Shown here: piece after piece, positions 36,095-48,135 of the stretch
Numbering within the stretch: position 1 is the first letter of the stretch
Layout: each line of letters opens with the position of its first letter
Assembly: GCA_014281115.1 (NCBI GenBank)
Contig: JACONQ010000008.1
Location: 124,001-188,000, forward strand
Length of the DNA stretch: 64,000 bases
Source of the DNA: Laburnicola sp. R22_1
Lineage: Eukaryota > Ascomycota > Dothideomycetes > Pleosporales > Didymosphaeriaceae
Direction: 5' to 3'
The notes under the pieces: generated by a model
What the model was told of the DNA's origin: nothing
Databases searched by the model: none
Seen by the model: the letters and a program-made list of their open reading frames with translations, nothing else
Made by a program: the position numbers and the translations under genes

Positions 36095-39000
36095 ATGGCT
36101 TCGACTACGTTTATTCTTTTCTATCTTCTTAGTCTTCTCTTAACATTCCTACCCTTGTCCTACGCCCAAACGTGTAGTGCGTCTAGCCCCTGTAAAGTTG
36201 GATACTGGTAAGTCACATATTCTATGCGGGTTTCCTAACAGCTTACACGTTACTCAATGTGAGAAGCTAACAACGTTACCTTTTCAACTCCAATCTTCAA
36301 GTATTAGCTAACCATCCAAATCAGCTCCAAATTCGGCCATTGTGGTTTTGGCCCAGACTTTTGTGCATCGGATGTCTGCGTCTCTGGCTGCGACCGCAAG
36401 TCCGACTATGATCCCGAATTCGGTTCACAATAGGCCAAGAGGTCCACTTGCCCTCTTAACGTGTGCTGTTTAAAGTTTGTAAGTCCGTTTTGGCATACAA
36501 GGTTCTTTACGCCGGGTGTGTGTGTAAGTACTGATAACATATCTCTTAGGGGTTTTGCGGAACAACAAAAGACTTTGTAAGTAACAGCTAACATTCTCCT
36601 ACCTACGTTAAAGCATTAAGCTCACTAGCATACTTCTAGTGTGGCAACAAGAAAGTCAAACGAGAGACCTGTGATGAAGACGGCACCCTCAACAGGGTGG
36701 TTGGCTACTACAAAGGATGGGGTGCCCGAAGGCCGTGCAACGCCTTCTTCCCTGAGCAGATTCCTCGTGGCGTCTACTCGATTATTAACTTTGTCTTTGC
36801 GACGATCGATCCCCAGACATTTGAAGTTCTTCCCGCGACACCTGAGGACATACCACTTTATAAGCGCTTGACAGCGCTTAAGAAAGACGACCCCACACTC
36901 CGCATCTACATCGCTATTGGTGGCTGGACGTTTAACGATCCGGGCCCTACTGCAACTGTCTTCTCAGACATCGCACGGTCGGAAGAGAACCAGAAGAAGT
37001 TCATCAAGTCGCTGATTGCCTTTCTGAACAAGTACGACATGGACGGCGTTGATCTCGATTGGGAATACATCGAAGCTCCGGATCGCAGTGGCAGACCCGA
37101 AGACTTTAAAAACTTTCCTAAATTCATGGAAAACTTATCTAAAGAGCTTCAGCAGACAGCGGGCCGCGGTGGGCTGTCTATCACACTCCCAGCATCCTTC
37201 TGGTACCTCCAACACTTCGACCTCGTCAAGCTGAAGAAATCAGTCGACTTCTTCAACATCATGTCATATGATTTGCACGGCACGTGGGATAAAGGTTCGA
37301 ATCTTGATTCTATTTGATCTGATCTCTTCTAACGTCTGATTCAGGCAACAAGTGGACCGGCGAATATCTCAACCCTCATACGAATATTACCGAGATCGAT
37401 GCCGCCCTTGATCTCCTTTGGAGGAACAAAGTGGATCCAAACATGGTAGTTTTGGGCCTTGCATTCTACGCGCGAGCTTACACGCTCAAAGACCCAAGCT
37501 GCACTGAACCCCAGTGCCAATTCGCATCGGGTGCCAAGAAGGGTCCTTGCAGTAACGAGGCCGGTATCTTGCTCAACTCTGAAATCGACGACATCGTTAA
37601 GAAAAAGAGCCTTGTGCCCAAGTCATGGGAGAAGGAGACTGTGAAGATGCTTCACTGGGACGACCAGTGGCTGACCTACGACGATGCGGACACGTTCAAG
37701 ATGAAAGCCAAGTTCGCCCGCAAGCGCTGCTTGGGCGGCGTTATGGTATGGGCCATCAGTCACGACACCAAGGAGGCAAAGTACACGAAAGCTCTGGCAG
37801 CGGCGGCCAACCGCAAGATCCTTCTCCTGCCTAGTACGGAAGGTCCCGAAAAGGAAGTCAAGATTCCGCATCCCCAGTGCAAATGGACAAACTGCCTGGA
37901 TGGGGGCTGCCCCTCGGGCTGGCAGCTTATGAAGCGCAGCGATGAGCATGCCCGTACCGATGAATATATGTTCGACAACTCGGGGTGTGACGGCGCGGGT
38001 ATCCACCGCCTCTGTTGCCCGTCGTCCGAGACGCTTCCAACGTGCGGTTGGTACACACTTCCCAAACGCGGCGGTAAATGCGATTCGAAATGTCCGGATG
38101 GCACGCAGGAAGTCGGTTCCAACTCGAACTATTGTGACTCGGGCTACCAGGCCGCCTGCTGCACCACCTCGGACTCGGATAAAAAACCACTACGCGCCAT
38201 GGAGCTCTATGAGGGCTGCGAGTGGTCCGACGCGCCAATGTGCGATGAGGGCAAGTGCACGTTTGCTGGCTCAGCATGGCCGACGGAACTAGTCGTCTCA
38301 GCAACGGGCAGTGGTGGTGCCATCTGCAATATGCGTTCTGCGGGCTGGGAAGCAAGTACTTGGCAGGTTCAGGAACGCAAGTACTGCTGCGACACGAAGA
38401 CGAACAGCCGCAAATGGAGCACCTGTAAATGGGAAAAGTCGCTCGGATTGGGTTCCGCGGGAGCCCGATGCTATCCCAACTGCCCCGAGGGCAAAACACG
38501 AGTGGCCATGGACGCTTGGGGCGACGATTGCAAGACCAGTGGTGCCCGAGCGTACTGCTGCGACGCGGACAACTACGACACCGAGACGCGTCCGTCAGAC
38601 GAGATACAAAAGTATCGCGATGCCATGGAGGCTTGGGTCAAGAGTCCAACTTGTCCTCGGGGAACGGGGTCTCTCCAACGACGTTATCTCCTGGAACGAG
38701 GCCTCATCAGCCGCGAAGACAAATCCCACCTCCTCACTCGGCAGCAAACTCCCATTGGCGGTAATGGCATGACCAACGCTGAACGAGTCCTGAAGCTGCT
38801 GATGCTAATCCTCCAGGCCATATACCAGACGCCGACCGATATGAGCAAGGCTTATGGCAGTGCTTGGGACGACTTCATCAAAACCAAGCATGAAGGATTG
38901 CAGACAGTGCCCATGAAGTCATTCCTTACTGACAAGTCTCGCTATCCTGCCTTTGACCTTGAGGGCCCAGAGATCACTGCAGAGCGCTTCGCTTGCCAGC

Positions 39001-40324
39001 TCGATGTCACTGACGCCCTGATTCGGCGGACACAAGTTACCGTCGTCATCTGCAACGCCGAGATGTGCGGAATAGATGGGCTGTGCTTCGACTCCTTTGA
39101 TGAAGATGCGCCTGGCACTTCAGATAAGCGTGGCATGGGATTTGGGTCTGTGAAGGCGCGAGACACCCTCGACACATCTCCTGCAGAACATCACGGTGCT
39201 CTCGAGAAGCGCGATAACATGGACGTTGAGTTTGAGTGTGTAGACTCGGCGAACCCCAACGGCAAGAAAATCAAGTGGAGGAAGAGGCCGTGGACTAGCG
39301 CTGGCCAATGGGACCCCAATAATCCCATCTACGACAATGGCCTGACACACATGTTCGAGGACCACTGCTCCATGACTAACCTCAGAGTTTCTCAGCTGCC
39401 AGATGGCGAGTACTATGCCAGTAAGTCGACACTCACTCTTTCTGCATGCTATAGATGTAGTTCCTCTTGCGTGATCATGATCGCTGACCCTTGATCTCGC
39501 ACAGCTGAACACATCATTGAGATACAGACAATGGCTCTGTTTTTCACCGATGCACCGGGCGACACCAGGTGCAAAGTCCCTTGCGATTTCTTCATCAACG
39601 GCTTTAATAACCCCATCGCGAGCGGTCCATCCTTGCCTGGTGGATTCATGAGTCCAGTTCCCAGTGAGCGTATCATGGACGCGCTCGGTAGTGAGCTGAA
39701 CACGGTGAACTTCGTCTTGCTTCGGACGAACCTGAATGGGATGAAAGCTAGGGTATGTAGCCGACTTGGAGGTATTGATGGGTGACGTTTAGACTGACCA
39801 TGCTGCTGTAGATCTGGAGATACTTGGACCCCATCAGTGATGGCAGCTGGCTATTAATGGTCGCCAGCACCGAGCCTCGGGAAGCGCTACAGTCGATCCG
39901 AGATGTGAGTATGGCGGGCCACCACAACGATCAACATACTGACGCAATCAAGGCAATTGCTGTGTTTAACTATCTGAACCATCCGTATGTCCGACCTAAG
40001 CTCAGGGGCATCAACAGAGTACTCCGAGAAGAGTTCCAGCGAGCATCTGATGCATACAACTTGGGGCACCCCAACGCTGGGATCAACATACGCGACTGCT
40101 GGGATACTTGGTTCAAAGAACACCTGGAAGATATGGCGTCGAATACGCGTACGTGGGTGCGCGGTGCCATTGCGGATATGCGCCGGACATGGAGCCCGTT
40201 GAACAATCCCAACGATCAAACGTATCAGGCGAGAGCGCTACAGGTCAACCAGCATCTGGACCGTTTGGAGACGCTTGGTCTTACCAATGGGGAGATTTCC
40301 ATTGACACTACGAATCTGTGGTAG
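36095..40324 (+). CDS. Subgroup-C GH18 chitinase with hevein-type modules, one UAG at an expected Trp
   Basis: Seven exons: 36095-36207, 36325-36478, 36550-36576, 36640-37294, 37345-39420, 39505-39752, 39812-40324, totalling 3,786 bases (1,261 residues). Signal peptide MASTTFILFYLLSLLLTFLP, then two hevein-like chitin-binding segments, then the GH18 barrel with catalytic DMDGVDLDWEY and SYDLHGTWD, then several Cys-rich repeats and a long C-terminal region. This matches fungal subgroup-C (killer-toxin-like) chitinases, which cleave chitin and are often secreted. Oddities: TAG at 36431-36433 where Trp is expected; the exon 1/2 junction codon is TAC (Tyr) where the hevein fold has Cys; CCLKFG in place of the usual CCSKFG. 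All three fit CA-to-TA type changes. The rest of the gene is clean. Confidence 0.88.
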
Positions 40325-40596
40325 CGGTAGTCATGTCTCAGCCCCTGTAGAGTAAATTTTATTGAGACTGTTCCTTCACTGCTCCGATACCCTACACTAG
40401 ACTCATCCTGGCACTGTGTTCCGTGCCCATGAGTTCGGTCCAGCCTTGTACAGCCCATTATAAATAGCTCATGTCACTCTAGCGTGTTTGCGTCTTCAGC
40501 CTCTGAGTGGGTTTTGTTGCAATTGGCTTGGCGTTTCATTTCCAAGTTGCACCTGCCTCATTTCGACACAATAGACGCCGAAGGCGATAAACGGAT
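40325..40596. other. 3' flank of the chitinase gene
   Basis: Non-coding sequence between the chitinase stop codon and the TAA target copy of the Harbinger element. I see no gene in it. Confidence 0.6.
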
Positions 40597-40808
40597 TAAG
40601 GGCCTGTTCGGTAGGGGCTCCAGATCGCTTGTTTTTCCAGGAAATTGGCTGAGTAATGGATCCGGAGCTGAAAAAGCCGGCGTGTTCAGTAACTTATTTG
40701 TTCAGTCAGCGCTTCTGGAGATGTCTGAAATAATGCGAAATGAGCCAATTTTACATCCTTGTAAGCGCTTACTTACCCTTGTTTAGCGTCCTTGTTCCCT
40801 TGCTAGCT

Positions 40809-40875
40809 AATCTGGAGGCTCCAGATTGCAAAATGTTGATGGAGAGCAGCATTTTTCAATCTGGAGCCTCCAGAT
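40809..40875. repeat. Subterminal palindromes of the Harbinger element
   Basis: Two near-copies of atctggaggctccagat, each itself palindromic, stand as an inverted pair around a 20-30 bp spacer. Related ctccaga words occur next to both ends of the element. Such subterminal motifs are where Harbinger proteins bind, so this is a plausible binding array. Confidence 0.6.
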
Positions 40876-40930
40876 CAGCGAGCCTGGGCGTCAACGCCGC
40901 CAACCCCCACGTTGTACGCGATATTTGTAG

Positions 40931-42130
40931 ATGCCCGAGATGCGCCAACTCGATCCCCGTACGGCTGCCGCCCTTGCAGCGGTGCTCACCGCGGTGTGTA
41001 TAGCGATAGCTGAAGTAGAGGAGACCTACAAGGAGCCATCTAGTGTTCGCTCACGGGCGAGCGACAGGCTGCGTAGGCGGCTCTAGTTGCAGGATTGCCT
41101 ACAGAATCCAGACCAACTTTTCAACGAGTCGCGCCTACGCCCGGAGGCCTTCAAGGACCTCGTTGAGTACCTGAAAATACATGAGCTAGTTGTCGACAGC
41201 AGGCATATCAGCGTGGAGGAAAAACTACTCACCTTCCTGTACATTTGTGGGCAAGGAGCATCCTAGAGGAACGTTAGCTATCGGTGCGGGCACTCGCTAA
41301 GTACTATTACAGTCAATTTCCATAAGGTTCTTAACGCGCTCTTGCGGTTGTACAAGGACTACGTGAAAACGCCGTTAGAGAGTACGCCGTTAGCAATACT
41401 TTAAGACGCAAGGCGTTATCTGTACTTCAAGGACTGCGTAGGCGCGTTAGACGAGTCCCATTTCCGAATGCATGTGCCAGTCTCTAAGCAAAAGCGGTAC
41501 TAGAATCGCCATAGGGAGCTGTCGCAGAACGTGTTAGCCGTCGTTGACTTTAACCTAAATTTCCTGTACAGCTTACCTAGGTGGGAAGGCAGCGCCCACG
41601 ACAATCAGGTACTTAAGGACGCCATATACAAAGGGTTCTCGGCGCCGCCAGGTAAGTACTACCTAGGCGATGCTAGGTACTTTAACACCAGCATGATATT
41701 AACGCTATATCGCAGGACCCGGTACCACCTGCGAGAGGTCATCGCCGCTAAAAAGAGACCAAGTAACCTACAGGAGCTGTTTAACTACCGCCACTCATCT
41801 CTACAGAACGCCGTTAAGCAAGTGTTCGGGGTGTTTAAGCGCAGGTGGCGGGTATTTGATTAACCGCACGAGTTCGACGTCAAGACGCAGACAAAGCTTA
41901 TATATGCCCTTACTAGTATCCACAACTTTATAAACAAGCGGTACAATGTGGAGGAGGACTCGAGCGGCTAGGTTCGTACCCAGGCGAGTTGCAGGAGCAG
42001 AGGCATTAGGACCAAGAGAACCTTAAGAATCTAGGTATTTTTAGCAGTGAAATGAATACCTTCCGTAATAAGGTTGCGCAGGCGATGTAGGATAATTACT
42101 AGGAGGCTCGACGCGTAGTTAGCAAGTAGA
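40931..42130 (+). pseudogene. Harbinger DDE transposase, broken
   Basis: ATG 40931 (MPEMRQLDPRTAAALAAVLT). The DDE_4 core is clear: GALDESHFRMHVP (first Asp), LAVVDFNLNFLYSLPRWEGS then AHDNQVL (second Asp), YYLGDARYF, and NYRHSSLQNAVKQVFGVFKR. In related transposases the last block has Glu where this copy has Lys (AAG), so the third catalytic residue appears lost by G-to-A. A C-terminal block, RNKVAQAM and DNY, is readable past 42050. About eight stops interrupt the frame. Confidence 0.88.
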
Positions 42131-42547
42131 GATTTGTACTGTCGGCTAGAGTACGTTGTAGTTGTTAGCGGCAAAAAGTACTGTAGGAGAGCAACGACGA
42201 GGTTGTAGATAGGCTGAGTAGGCAGGTCTGAGTAGGCAGGTGGCTCGCAGCCCTAGCCGTAGGCTAAGGCTAGGAGCTAAGCTGCTCTAAATTTAAAATC
42301 CAGGTCTGAAATATTTGATACTTAGTCTAGGCGAGGGTTAATTAGATTCAAATATATTTATTTAGCCCATACAAAATTAAGGTTTTAGAGAATTTGAAAA
42401 CTAATACTAGGACTAAGTTTTCAAAGTAGGTGGACGCGAGCCTGAGTACGTAGAGTTAACTAACTTGCCGAGGTGCCAAGACTCGCGATACTTAGCATGG
42501 TGTTAAGATTAGGCTACACTAGAAACTCCACCAACTCCACTAAATAC

Positions 42548-42825
42548 ACCTCTACGTACTACTTTTTAAGACTAACTTGCCGTCGCCAATCCACTTAAAT
42601 TGCTTACAAAGGCGCGGAAACTCTGCGTACTCTGATCCTGGGTCCTTTGCTGATAATGAGCGTAGCTGTTTTAGTACCCATTGCTTCTAGGTTGATCGCT
42701 GGCGCAGAGAGACAAAAGTTTTAGCCATAAATTTGATGCTGAACAGTTCGATTACGGCGAACTTGAGTAGATTATCTAGGGCATAGTAAGCCTCTAAGAA
42801 GTCGTTAATAGCCTCCTGCTGATAG
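42548..42825 (-). pseudogene. C-terminal half of the Harbinger Myb-like gene
   Basis: Minus-strand frame reading QQEAINDFLEAYYALDNL and on, with one stop where Trp or Gln is expected (after LRQRST). It joins without frame change to the N-terminal half at 48141-49018 when the Copia element and one target copy are removed (SLSKDY then QQEAIND). Confidence 0.85.
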
Positions 42826-43031
42826 TATCAGAGAAGACAAGGTGTCAATAACTGCATATGAGAACTGTCCTCTCCGGCTGTCCTACGGAGTAGACACACG
42901 AGGTTATATACATGCGGTGTGCGTAAGTACATGACGTAGAAACAGTGGTAGTGAAGGTTGTAGAATATAGTCGAAGATTCGGCCAAGAAGTATCGGGCCA
43001 ATTCCGGGAAGGGTAGTCTTGATTAGCAACA
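42826..43031 (-). repeat. 3' LTR of Copia 4
   Basis: 206 bp. On the element strand it starts TGTTG and ends TGATA. Two G-to-A differences from the 5' LTR, near 43010 and 43025. Confidence 0.94.
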
Positions 43032-43067
43032 CACCCCCCCAGCTTGAATAAATAGTGAAAGCTGAAA

Positions 43068-46000
43068 TCAATTATGTATCTCTAAGAGAGACTCGATATT
43101 AACCTCCTTCATAGTAGTGGTTAAGCGGTCTAAGACGTCTTTAAGGCCAAGCTGCTTAATGAATTGTGCGTGCTTCTGTCGAGGTAGCGCCTTTGTCAGT
43201 CCATCGGCGGGCATGTAGGCAGTCGGCTTCCAGTCTATACACAATCTTCTATCCTCTATCTCTTGTCGTAGCCACAGTTGATGAATGTCTACGTGCTTCA
43301 ACTTTGTCTGGAGCTTCTCTGTAGCCTTAGTGACTACACCAACTGTCTGCTAATTGTCGCACCAAATTGTGGGGCGTATGTTTGGGTTGAATTCGATCTC
43401 GCGAAATAGCCTATTCCACCATTCCATTTCGCCGCCAGCGCGGGATAGAGCCAGAAGTTCTGCTTCTGTTGTAGACTTCGTAATAGTCTTCTGCACAGCA
43501 GCCTTCCAGTCGACAGGCAGGCCGTATAGTTTGAACAAGTATGCTTCAGAACTTCTCCGCGTGTCAGGTTCGTCCGCATAGGCAGCATCAGATGCGCCAA
43601 AGAAGATTGGTTCGTTTGTGTCCGCGTCCTCTATGGGAATCACGAAAAGGTCTTTCTCGCTTCGAGTTCCTAAGGCCTTAAGTGCCAGATTTCTCTTGCC
43701 AATAAGATAACGCCAGCAATAGATTGCTGCGTACAAATGCTTTTGGCTAGGGTTTGCAAGATGTCGGGCCAGTACTAAGTGCGCTCGTGCGACGTCAGGT
43801 CGTGTAAACGTGGCAATGTAAGCGAGTGATCCAACTAGTTGTTGATAGAGCTTCGTACGCTTAGAGTTCGGTTGCTCAGTAGATGGCGGCAGGAAGTTTT
43901 CCTTCATCGGAACATCAGGGTATCCCTTCTCGCTTGTTAGGTTGAACTTGCTTGTAACCTTATTAATGAAGGAGTCTTGAATTAACCAAATGCTCTTCGA
44001 AGGTCGATCGCGGATCACGCGAATTCCAAGGAACCAGGTTAATTCGCCAAGTATTCGAATATCGTAGATCTGTAGCAAGCGCTTTTCAAATTCCTCCTTG
44101 TAGCCCAGCTTTGAAGGATGTACCAGGACCACAATGTCGTCAACGTAGAAGAAAACGATTAAATTGCTGTTAGCAAATAAGCAAGGAACTCCAGGAACTG
44201 GGTTCAATCCTAGCTTCTTAAAAGTCTTCTGGAGTTCTGCATACCAAAGCAATGGAGCTTCCTTAAGACCGTACAGTGCTCGAAGGATTAGGAGCAGCTC
44301 TCCATATCGCTTAGCAAAGCCTTCAGGTGTGTAACAGAAAAGCTTTCTGTTTACTCGTGCGTTAAGAAACGCGTTCAGTGCGTCGTACTGAAACATCAAG
44401 AGATCGAACGCAGCAGCCAGCGCGATCAATCCTCGAAAGACTCGGGCAGCCAGTGTGGCCGCGTAGGTATCTCCCCACTCTGCTTGAAGATCTCCTTGAA
44501 CAACAAGTCGAGCTTTAAACTTGTACAAGTATCCATCTTGGTTGAACTTGTATGTGTATACCCACATTAGGGGTAATACCTCAGCGTCAGCAGTTAATGA
44601 TGTTGCAGGTGTCTGAGCAAAACAACCTTTCTGCTAGCAGTTGTCGAATTCGATGTCCATTGCCTTGTGAAACTCGTTGGCAAATGGATGTGTAGCGACA
44701 TCTCGATAATGTTTTGGAGGTGGTGGCAGCTGATCTCTGTGGATTCGAACTTTCGGCACTTCTGCAAACAGTTTTGTCGTTTCTGGTTGACTGATTGCGG
44801 TCAAAAATGTGCTGTAGTAGGTCAAGTTCGTACTCAAGTGATTACGATGAGTATAGTTGGCCCGCGGTCGTCGTCGGCATCCTTCAATCACATTTTCTTG
44901 ACTGCCAACCTCCGGATCTGTACGTCTTGGAGCATTGTTCTGGTATCGATTTGGTACATAGTCTTGGTATCGGTCTTGGTGTTGGTCTCCCCAACCACCC
45001 GGTACATTGTGCTGTCAAGGGATCATCAACTCCGGCGTTGCAGGGCCATCAAATTCCTTATCCTAGTTCTCCAGTTCAAGGTGTATATAGTTCTCAGTTG
45101 TTGCTTCAGCATCGTTTAAAGCATTATTAGTCAAGTCGTTCTCCTTATAAGATTGGTTCCGTTTCTGCAATGGAGACAGAAGGTCCTCGACATCCATAAG
45201 TGCTTAAGGTGTAGGTATGTCCAAGATCTCGATTAAACATTCGGCTTCTTCTGAAAGTTTCTCAGGCTTATCGTCGTTCTTCATGAGGTGCTGTCGCGCA
45301 AAAACCACATCACGTGTTCGTATTACACGTTCTTTAGTTAGTATCCAGATGCGGAAGATGTTCGTCGAGTCGTAACCAACCAAGTATCCAATCATCGTTC
45401 GAGATTCAAGCTTGTCTCCGCGCTTGACCTTCCTGTCGAGCACGTAAGCACGACATCCAATCAGAGCCATGTGCGTTACCGATAGTTTTCTGCCAAACAC
45501 TCTTTAGTAAGGCGTCTCCCAACCAAGGCTCTCTATTGGTGTGACGTTAAGCAACATAGCGGCAGTAACGACAAGCTCGTTTGCCACTTCTTTTAGAAGT
45601 CCTGATGAAATTCTCAATGCTCTTCCTCGTTCGGCTATGATTCTCCCAGCTCTTTCAGCATTTGGATTCTGCGCTGGAGTATCCGCAGCTCGTGCTTCAA
45701 TCTTGATTCCAAGCTCTTTGCAGACATCGTATAATAGCTCACAGTAACCAGGTTCGCTGTCGATTCGAAATACAACAACAATGTATTCGAATTGCCGTTG
45801 AATCTTTGCAATCAGGGCCTTGATCACATTAACAAGAGTGCTCTTTTGTCGGGTTGGTATTGTTGTGACCTCATGCCACTTAATCGAATGACAGATTGCG
45901 TGAAAGGCGTACTTGTCACCATTGTAACAAGCTTCTCCTTGAGGAAGCAATTGAATCAGATCAATACCAACGCGATAGAAAGGCGTTGTATTCGTATCCT

Positions 46001-47789
46001 CAGGGGTCCTTCAAGAGATTTGCTGCGTCATTTTCGACTGGATACACACTTCACAGTCTTTCCATCTCGGCGCTTTGTCGTCCTCAGTAAATTCAAAGCC
46101 TGTAACGCTTTCAGGTAGATGATCAATTGCCTGCTTGCTCGCATGTCCCCATAACTGATGCGCCTCGCTAGCCGTTGCGACAATCGCTAGTCGTGGCTTC
46201 TGAGATATTCTTTGAGGCTGAAACCGAGTAGCAAATGTCGATAGCGTACTTAGCGCGGGTCGGTCATTCTCCTCAGCATCAATAAGCCAGTGCCCATTGC
46301 TGTACTCCAGCATTGCGATTACGTTGCTCGAGTTGTTCTGATAGAGCAAGTCGCGTCCTGAATCGAAATGGATTCCTAGCGATCGACAGCGCGATAAACC
46401 AAGGACATTGGCAAATAATCCTTCCACCAATGCAACATAGGTGAGCTTAATAGGTGCTGTACCAGATGGGGTTCGTACGTTAAGCACAACAGTGCCCCAT
46501 TCGGCGATCTGAAGCACCTGACCTCCAGCATAGATTACCTCTCCAGGCTCAGCTTTCCGTTAAAAAGTCCAGCCAAATTGTCGGGTGTTACAAACATGCG
46601 CGTTTGATCCAGGATCCAATACCCATCAGTTCATAAGGTGTGGTACTTTGGCAGTTGCAGCGTTAAAAGTCTGCATTAGTGCATTCGTCTAGATTAGGCC
46701 GTTGACTGGTTGGTCCTTATCAAATTGGATAGGAGTCGTGGTTGCTAAGGTTGCCGTATCGCTCCTTAAACCAGTCTTTGCATCCTTTCCTTTCCTAGAA
46801 TGTCCCTGTCCTTTCTCTGCTCAAAGAATGTGGTCCCTGAGCTTTAGATGCTTCTTTGCCTTCTCTTTTGCTTCTAAGATATCTCTATCGCCTTGCCAGC
46901 CGATCTCGCGTAACTTCGGGTTGCAATATTTGCATTCAACAAACAAATGGTACTCGCCACAAAAGCACTTCGGCTTCTTCTGCTTGTAGCCTCCGTTCGC
47001 ATCAGCTATACGTAACGTAGCTGAAAATGTCCCTATTCCTGCTGCTCTAGGGCTCGTGCGACTGTGGAATGTTCGAAATTTCGACACATACTCTCGTAAA
47101 GACGGAACGGGTACTCCTGCTTCGTCCTTAGCAAGAAGGTCAGTGAGCGTCATTGTTGCCCATGCGTCATCGAGTGGTTTGACAGCAATAAGGAAGTCCT
47201 CCTAGCATCGAGCTCCATAAACATCCGGCAGATTAAGCATCTTCATCTAATCAGTGATCTTGATCCAATCATCAAGCCATCCCTCAACTGCTCGTCCTCG
47301 CCGTGTTGCTTGCAAGTCTCTGTACTTAACTACAAGCTCGCGTGATCGTCTTGCGGTGTTTGGCGAAAGGTGCTCCTTAAGAGCCTTTAGTCGTTCGTAG
47401 GCAGTCGTTTTGCCTTCAAGTAGATATAGATTGCTCCGTGCAGTTGTCTGCGCAATCTCTAACATCATCTCGTTCAGTGCCTTCTTCCTATGCAGATAGG
47501 TTCTTTAGTCGTATTCCCAGGCGTCTAGCTAGTCCTAGTAGTCGAGCCGTTGGTCATGAGTAAGCTGTGAACGAAGCATTACTCCTTCTGCCACAGTAGC
47601 AGGCGTCGGTCGCACAGGTTCAATAAGCTTCTTCAGCTCATCTTGCGACTTGTCGGGATCGCAGTACTCCCATATGCCGTTGAGAGTAGCTTTATCACGT
47701 CGTAGAAAAAACCATTCTTGCCAATCAGATGGCTTCTCAAGAATAACGGTAGCCTTAGTTACCAGACTAGACGATTCGGTTGCAGCCAT
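43068..47789 (-). pseudogene. Copia 4 Gag-Pol polyprotein with in-frame stops
   Basis: Start taken at ATG 47789 (MAATESSSLVTKATVILEKP). Gag with a Cys/His segment CFCGEYHLFVECKYC near 46930; protease region WVLDPGSNAHVC near 46600, Asp-Pro-Gly where Asp-Ser-Gly is more common; integrase with EADD-type residues spread over 45504-46000 (RIDSEPG, PAQNPNAERAG); long intact reverse transcriptase to RNase H frame at 43350-44567 with FFYVDDIVVLV and STTEAELLALS. A stop at 43347-43349 lies where a Gln is expected (WCDN then QTV). Around a dozen stops in total. Confidence 0.92.
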
Positions 47790-47918
47790 TGCGACAAGCA
47801 ATACGGTGGCAGCAAAAGACGTACAACAAGGTATTCGCAATCAAACAAACGATAGAATACGCTTGAGGAAAGACAAGAGAACAACAGTTATTGACAAGAG
47901 GTGCAGCAGCACGTATCC

Positions 47919-47929
47919 GGGCTCATAAC
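47919..47929 (-). other. Primer-binding site of Copia 4, initiator tRNA-Met anticodon arm
   Basis: Next to the 5' LTR the plus strand reads gggctcataac, the anticodon stem and loop of eukaryotic initiator tRNA-Met, ending inside the loop. Drosophila copia and yeast Ty5 use a half initiator tRNA-Met in the same way. The tRNA match is from memory of the conserved sequence. Confidence 0.75.
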
Positions 47930-48135
47930 TATCAGAGAAGACAAGGTGTCAATAACTGCATATGAGAACTGTCCTCTCCGGCTGTCCTACGGAGTAGACA
48001 CACGAGGTTATATACATGCGGTGTGCGTAAGTACATGACGTAGAAACAGTGGTAGTGAAGGTTGTAGAATATAGTCGAAGATTCGGCCAAGAAGTATCGG
48101 GCCGATTCCGGGAAGGGTAGTCTTGATTGGCAACA
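47930..48135 (-). repeat. 5' LTR of Copia 4
   Basis: 206 bp, near-identical to 42826-43031, followed by the second gatag copy at 48136-48140. It carries the element's promoter by position. Confidence 0.94.

Larger units (their letters stand above)
42826..48135 (-). mobile_element. Copia LTR retrotransposon 4, inserted in the Harbinger Myb-like gene
   Basis: Length 5,310 bp, with 206-bp LTRs at both ends and the target duplication gatag (42821-42825 and 48136-48140). The LTRs differ at two positions only, both A in the left copy and G in the right. Order on the minus strand is Gag, protease, integrase, reverse transcriptase, RNase H. A C-rich tract (complement of a polypurine tract) lies beside the 3' LTR at 43034-43040. 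It is not closely related to Copia 1-3. Confidence 0.96.

Noticed and set aside
37623..38499. Long minus-strand frames opposite the chitinase exon
   Set aside because: They are antisense shadows of a GC-rich Cys-coding exon, with no domain and no splice support.
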